Made by a program: the position numbers and the translations under genes. Under the pieces are notes generated by a model. It saw only the letters and a list, made by a program, of their open reading frames with translations, ran no database searches and had not been told where the DNA came from. 64,000 bases of DNA from Geovibrio thiophilus (lineage in GTDB: Bacteria > Chrysiogenota > Deferribacteres > Deferribacterales > Geovibrionaceae), in assembly GCF_004087915.1 (NCBI RefSeq), contig NZ_CP035108.1, positions 806,001 through 870,000 on the forward strand, read 5' to 3'. Positions 60,004 through 64,000 of this stretch are shown here, in pieces (position 1 is the stretch's first letter; every line of letters begins with the position of its first letter).

Positions 60004-62913
60004 CTATGCGTCCTCCCTCCAGACCACAGTCCGGTTGCGTCCTTCGTTCTTTGCTTTATAAAGCGCGTCGTCCGCTCTTTTAAGCGCATCGTCCAGTGTA
60101 TCCTCCTGAGAGGGGACGGCGGAGTACACTCCGGCGCTGATTGTCAGTGTCGTCCGCATGTTCTCCATCTCTATGACCTTTTTCTCCATTTCCCTGCGTA
60201 TGTTTTCTATGCGGGTTGTCAGAGTGTCTTCGCCTGTGTTGGTGATGAATACCGCAAACTCCTCGCCGCCGAAGCGTGAGCAGGCGTCTGTCTGCCTCTG
60301 GAAGTGGCGTATGAGAGTATTTGCCATTTCCTGAAGACCTTTATCACCGAACAGATGCCCGAAAGTGTCGTTGACCTTTTTGAAGTGGTCTATGTCTATA
60401 ATGGCAACGGAAAAGCGTATGCCGCTTCTCTGGCATATATTGAACGCCTGCTGGCTGCTGACCGCGAAGAATCTTCTATTGTAGAGTCCGGTAAGACTGT
60501 CCTTGTCGCTGAGCTCCTGAAGGCGGATATTGGCTGCGTGCAGTTCCTTGTTCAGCTTCTTAAGCTTGTGCGACCAGTAGGCTATCACTGCGGCGAGAAA
60601 TGCGAACACTCCCATGATCTTCCAGAACAGACGGTAGTCAAATCCCTGATCATAGCGGATGCTCATCCATTTTCCGGTAATGGCGTTTTTGTCTTCCTCA
60701 CTTATGGAGTCCACAAGCTTCTGGAATATACGCACCAGAAGGGGTTCGTCGTTTCTGGCGGCGATTCCCAGCTCCCAGTCCTGATTAAGCCTGCCCGATA
60801 TTTTGATGTCAACTATCTTCTGCTGCTTTATCTGGTAGCCTATGCCCGCCATGGTTCCGATAGCGCCGTAGACTTCGCCTTTTTGAAGGAGAGCTATGCT
60901 TTCCGTATCGCTGTCCAGCTCCACAAGCTTTATCTTGGGATATTTGTTACGGAGAATTTCGTTTATGGAGTAACCCTTCACGGTTGCGAAGCTTTTGTCC
61001 AGCACGTCCTCAATATTGTCTATGAACGGATCATTGATCGAAGTCGCTATCACTGTGGGAATTATTATGTAAGGTGTTGTAAAGCTGAAATACTTCAGCC
61101 TTTCCGGTGTGCGCATGGCGAGGGAGAGTATGTCGCACTCTCTGTTCTCCGCCATTTTCAGCGATTCCGCCCAAGTGTCCGTGGGTGCGAGATGAATCTG
61201 GATACCGGAGTTCTTCTGCATGAGTTTTATAAAGTCCGCTGCCATACCGGAGTGCACCTTGCCGTCCTCAATTTTTTCAAAGGGCATCCAGTCGGGGTCA
61301 ACGCACATGCGGATGATTTTTTTATTTTTCAGGTATTCCTTCTCCTCATCAGTGAAGGAGAGGGTGGGTTTTCTCATTTCATTAAGCTGCGGCACAAGCC
61401 ACTGGTTCTCAAGGAGTATTCTCTCCTCCTGACTCACGCTGAGGAGGGCTTTTGTAACGATGGAATGGAGCTCGGGCAGGGCGGGGCTGATTCCGAAGCG
61501 GAGGTCTTCCACTGTTTTTCCGTCAGGGTTGAACTCTCCTCCGATTGTTACATTCAGCAGGGCATATTTTTTGATCATGCTGCTGCCTGAGTTCAGAGAG
61601 GTTATGACGGCGTCAAGCCTGCCGAAAGAGAGATCCTTCAGCATTTCATCCCTTGAAGAGTATTCCTGAAGGTTCCTCAACTTGTTTTTATCTATTAAAT
61701 CTTTGAAAAATATATCTTTTGTTATTCCGACAGTTTTTCCCCTGAGTGACTGCACACCTGTGTATTTGCCGAAGTCGTCTCTTACAAAAACATAGCTGGG
61801 GATGCGGGCGTATTCATCGGTGAAAAGCGTGTAAGGCTTTCTTTCCGCTGTGAGCGATATATCGGCGATCATGTCCGTGGTTTCGTTTCTGAAATCGCTG
61901 AGAATTGCCGACCAAGGCTTGATATTATATGTAAAGTCAAGTCCGGTGCGGCGGCTGATTATTTTCAGGAGCGAGTCGGTGTAGCCCATAATTTCATCAT
62001 TTGACGCAAAGCTGAAAGGATAAAAATCGGGCAGCATTCCCACAGATACAGACGGACGGGAGCGTATGAAGGCTTCCTCCGCAGGGGTAAGTTCGATGCT
62101 TTCCGCCGCGCTGAAAACCTGTCCGTTATATATAGACCAGAGTTTTTCAAGCTCCTCCTTCCGCGGTTCCGGCAATGCGCTGATCGATTTGTTTATGACT
62201 CCCGCCAGAAGCGGATTATTTTTGAGCACGCCGATCCGCAGATCCTCTTCCTTCAGACCGTCTACTTTGAGGTTTCCCACTGATATTATATTGGAGAAAG
62301 TGTTTTCCCTTGCTATAAACCTGCCTCCCAGCTCGCTGACGAACACTGCGTCTATCCAGCCGAAGGCTAGGGATTTTATCATATCGACGTTATTGTTGAA
62401 CTCCGTGAGGCTCAGGTTATGACCGCGGAGTGTGCCGGCGTAGAAAATGTCCTTTATGTAGCCGACTTTGCGCCCTTTGAGGCTTGTTATGTTATCTGCG
62501 GTTCTGATGCCGGAATCGCTGCGGACAAAAACCACCGTTCTGCGGATGTGGTAAGGATCGCTGAATATGATGAACTTTTCCCGTTCGGGCGTGTAGGAAA
62601 TTTCATTGATAGCGTCCAGCTCACCGTTGAGAAAGGCGTGGTAAATGTTTGTCCAGTTCCCCATTTTATAGTGAATCTTAAGACCGCTGACCTCCTGAAT
62701 CATGTTCATGAAGTCGATTGAATAGCCCTTGATGTTTCCGTTTCTGAAATAAGTGTAGGGTTCGTTGCTGTCAACAACGCCCACGGTGATAACTTTCTTA
62801 GCGTTAATATATGCCTGTTCTTCCTCTGTAAACAGTTCGCCGGATGCGTAAACGGGCACCGACAGCAATAAAAGCAGAAAGACGATCGCGAGTTTGTATA
62901 GTGCGCGGCTCAT
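60004..62913 (-). CDS. Membrane diguanylate cyclase with three periplasmic SBP-3 domains
   Basis: 969 residues from ATG 62913 (clean signal 'LYKLAIVFLLLLLSVPVYA'). Three tandem solute-binding (SBP_bac_3/PBPb) domains, each opening alike: 'EEQAYINAKKVITVGVVDSNEPYTYF', 'EEAFIRSRPSVSVGMLPDFYPFSF', 'EEKEYLKNKKIIRMCVDPDWMPFEK'. A membrane helix ('IMGVFAFLAAVIAYWSH') and coil lead to a GGDEF domain 'CSRFGGEEFAVF' with an intact catalytic motif and an RQTD inhibitory site five residues before it. It would make cyclic di-GMP in response to amino-acid-like ligands. Confidence 0.93.
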   Translation of the reverse strand: MSRALYKLAIVFLLLLLSVPVYASGELFTEEEQAYINAKKVITVGVVDSNEPYTYFRNGNIKGYSIDFMNMIQEVSGLKIHYKMGNWTNIYHAFLNGELDAINEISYTPEREKFIIFSDPYHIRRTVVFVRSDSGIRTADNITSLKGRKVGYIKDIFYAGTLRGHNLSLTEFNNNVDMIKSLAFGWIDAVFVSELGGRFIARENTFSNIISVGNLKVDGLKEEDLRIGVLKNNPLLAGVINKSISALPEPRKEELEKLWSIYNGQVFSAAESIELTPAEEAFIRSRPSVSVGMLPDFYPFSFASNDEIMGYTDSLLKIISRRTGLDFTYNIKPWSAILSDFRNETTDMIADISLTAERKPYTLFTDEYARIPSYVFVRDDFGKYTGVQSLRGKTVGITKDIFFKDLIDKNKLRNLQEYSSRDEMLKDLSFGRLDAVITSLNSGSSMIKKYALLNVTIGGEFNPDGKTVEDLRFGISPALPELHSIVTKALLSVSQEERILLENQWLVPQLNEMRKPTLSFTDEEKEYLKNKKIIRMCVDPDWMPFEKIEDGKVHSGMAADFIKLMQKNSGIQIHLAPTDTWAESLKMAENRECDILSLAMRTPERLKYFSFTTPYIIIPTVIATSINDPFIDNIEDVLDKSFATVKGYSINEILRNKYPKIKLVELDSDTESIALLQKGEVYGAIGTMAGIGYQIKQQKIVDIKISGRLNQDWELGIAARNDEPLLVRIFQKLVDSISEEDKNAITGKWMSIRYDQGFDYRLFWKIMGVFAFLAAVIAYWSHKLKKLNKELHAANIRLQELSDKDSLTGLYNRRFFAVSSQQAFNICQRSGIRFSVAIIDIDHFKKVNDTFGHLFGDKGLQEMANTLIRHFQRQTDACSRFGGEEFAVFITNTGEDTLTTRIENIRREMEKKVIEMENMRTTLTISAGVYSAVPSQEDTLDDALKRADDALYKAKNEGRNRTVVWREDA

Positions 62914-63047
62914 TGTATAAGGCTTCTCCGGGATGTCTTCCATTACGTAACGGTCAGATAAGAACATTTGTTTTATGATATTTTAATACGTATAAAACAA
63001 TTAATCAAAGATTTTAAGAAAAGTTTTCGTTTTTGCTGAAATTAAAT

Positions 63048-63080
63048 AAAAAAACGCGCGCACCAATTTGATGCACGCGC
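63048..63080 (-). terminator. Terminator of the choice-of-anchor I gene
   Basis: On the - strand GCGCGTGCA...TGCGCGCGC-type stem with an A/T loop, followed by seven T. Confidence 0.85.
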
Positions 63081-63103
63081 TCTTTGCTTCTGCCTTGCGG
63101 GGC

Positions 63104-64000
63104 TTACTCAGCGTTTATTTCGTAGGTTGTTACGGTTCCGCTTGTTTCATTGCAGACAACAAGCAGGGCTTTCCCGCTTGGGCTGTCTTTTTTGGAAATG
63201 TAAATCAGCCCTTCGGGCGCGAGGTCGCCTTCGGCTTCAAAGTTGTCTTCGTCAATATCGCCGGTTGCTATATAGTTTCTGTTCTGAACATAAGTAAGGT
63301 GACGGGGCGCTGTGGGGTTTGTGACTTCATACGCCATTATGCCGCCGGCGCGCTCAAGCCCTATGAAGGCTATGGTTTTACCGCCGATCACGGCGATTTC
63401 GGCTCCTTCGGGCTCGGGACCTTTCTTGTTTGAGCGTGAGTCCAGACTGTTGTTTGTGCTGGATGCGTTGAAAACGGTTGTTCCGTCCTCCGCCGCAAGC
63501 GCTATGAGGCGTGTTTCAAAATCATCGCCGCTGTCGAAAACCTGCTCAAGGTTTTCATCCCATATGGAGAAGGAACGAGCGCCGTAGGTGTAAAGCTTGG
63601 TATATTCACCGTTTTCTATGCCGTCAACGGAGGATACCTCAAGTCTTCTGTACCAGTCGTCATCCGCGAATGCCGTGAGCTGGTCTGCTGTGAAAGCCGT
63701 TGCGCTCAGGGGGTAGGGCAGATCTCTTATCTGGCTTGTTTCCGGTTCGTCTTCGGGGTACCAGTCATCTCTGGAATCACCTTCGTTCGCCGTTACAAGA
63801 TATGTTTTCCCGTCTATTTCGTAAGCCGATACGGAGTCAGGCATATACATGCCGAAAACGGGAAGAGTGGCTGTTTCAGCATTGTCGTCACGGCTTCTGG
63901 CATCCATTCCGTTTCCTTCGACCGAGTGGTCTTTGAAGCCGAGTCCTTTAACGAACTCAACCTCGCCTTTTGCTATGTTTATCTTAGCCATGGCGTTGTT
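63104..64000 (-). CDS. Choice-of-anchor I family protein (5' truncated)
   Basis: 299 codons visible, open to the window edge. A beta-propeller-like protein with 'FGMYMPDSVSAYEIDGKTYLVTANEGDSRD', 'GARSFSIWDENLEQVFDSGDDFE', 'RSNKKGPEPEGAEIAVIGGKTIAFIGLERAGGIMAYEVTNP' and 'LAPEGLIYI'. These are the landmarks of the choice-of-anchor I/alkaline-phosphatase-like surface proteins, usually exported and anchored. The signal peptide would lie outside the window. Function unknown. Confidence 0.88.
   Translation of the reverse strand, partial: NNAMAKINIAKGEVEFVKGLGFKDHSVEGNGMDARSRDDNAETATLPVFGMYMPDSVSAYEIDGKTYLVTANEGDSRDDWYPEDEPETSQIRDLPYPLSATAFTADQLTAFADDDWYRRLEVSSVDGIENGEYTKLYTYGARSFSIWDENLEQVFDSGDDFETRLIALAAEDGTTVFNASSTNNSLDSRSNKKGPEPEGAEIAVIGGKTIAFIGLERAGGIMAYEVTNPTAPRHLTYVQNRNYIATGDIDEDNFEAEGDLAPEGLIYISKKDSPSGKALLVVCNETSGTVTTYEINAE

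Overview
This 64 kb window looks like a chromosomal segment of a Gram-negative, flexible anaerobe that respires metals, minerals and other external acceptors. The combination of a very large multiheme cytochrome cluster, Tat-exported DMSO/TMAO-type reductases, an A2-type heme-copper oxidase, citrate lyase and a monomeric isocitrate dehydrogenase would suit a member of the Deferribacteres (Geovibrio/Denitrovibrio/Seleniivibrio type). That placement is inferred from gene content only, because no rRNA gene lies in the window. I saw no tRNA, CRISPR array or transposase.

Layout. 1-8.9 kb: end of a hemolysin III gene, a cold-shock protein, a DUF1566 lipoprotein, rubrerythrin, glyA behind a ZTP riboswitch, a PqqD-like protein with a Cys-Cys tail next to a radical SAM/SPASM enzyme, and an iron-sulfur protein. 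9.2-25.9 kb: a c-type cytochrome supercluster. A + strand pair (15-heme cytochrome plus thioredoxin-like/TPR protein) faces an 11-gene - strand operon that starts with a membrane quinol-oxidising module (multiheme protein, cytochrome b, triheme protein). It continues through an NHL propeller protein, a 28-heme cytochrome, a second TPR protein, an 8-heme cytochrome, a 9-heme lipoprotein, a beta-barrel porin, and 7- and 8-heme lipoproteins. This is the gene set expected for an electron conduit from inner membrane to cell surface. 26.3-27.9 kb: two RNA-modification enzymes.

28.4-37.6 kb: a two-component system, a TorA-type reductase with a monoheme cytochrome, and DmsA/DmsB/TorD-type genes without a DmsC anchor. 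The response-regulator promoter and the dmsA promoter share the same 11-bp-spaced TTTAC direct repeats at the same distance from their -10 regions. 38.2-41.9 kb: a QseE/QseG/QseF-like kinase, lipoprotein and sigma-54 activator set. It lies divergent from an unannotated 40-residue secreted protein behind an excellent sigma-54 promoter. 41.9-47.9 kb: a complete cytochrome oxidase operon with ctaB and SCO. 48-54 kb: a citrate lyase operon with an embedded PPC/DUF296 gene. 54-64 kb: an HxlR/flavoprotein pair, a PNPOx-like protein, an Rrf2 regulator, icd, an orphan protein, a triple-SBP diguanylate cyclase and the end of a choice-of-anchor I protein.

Scattered through the intergenic regions are at least eight copies of a modular repeat. 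Its core is GCGCCGTGCGAAGCGAAG...CGCGAGCG, and it is flanked by hairpins whose arms differ between copies yet stay paired, while most loops read ANGGAN, the signature of CsrA/RsmA binding sites. This, the fused RRE/tail RiPP candidate and the sigma-54 mini-protein are the most promising undescribed systems here.
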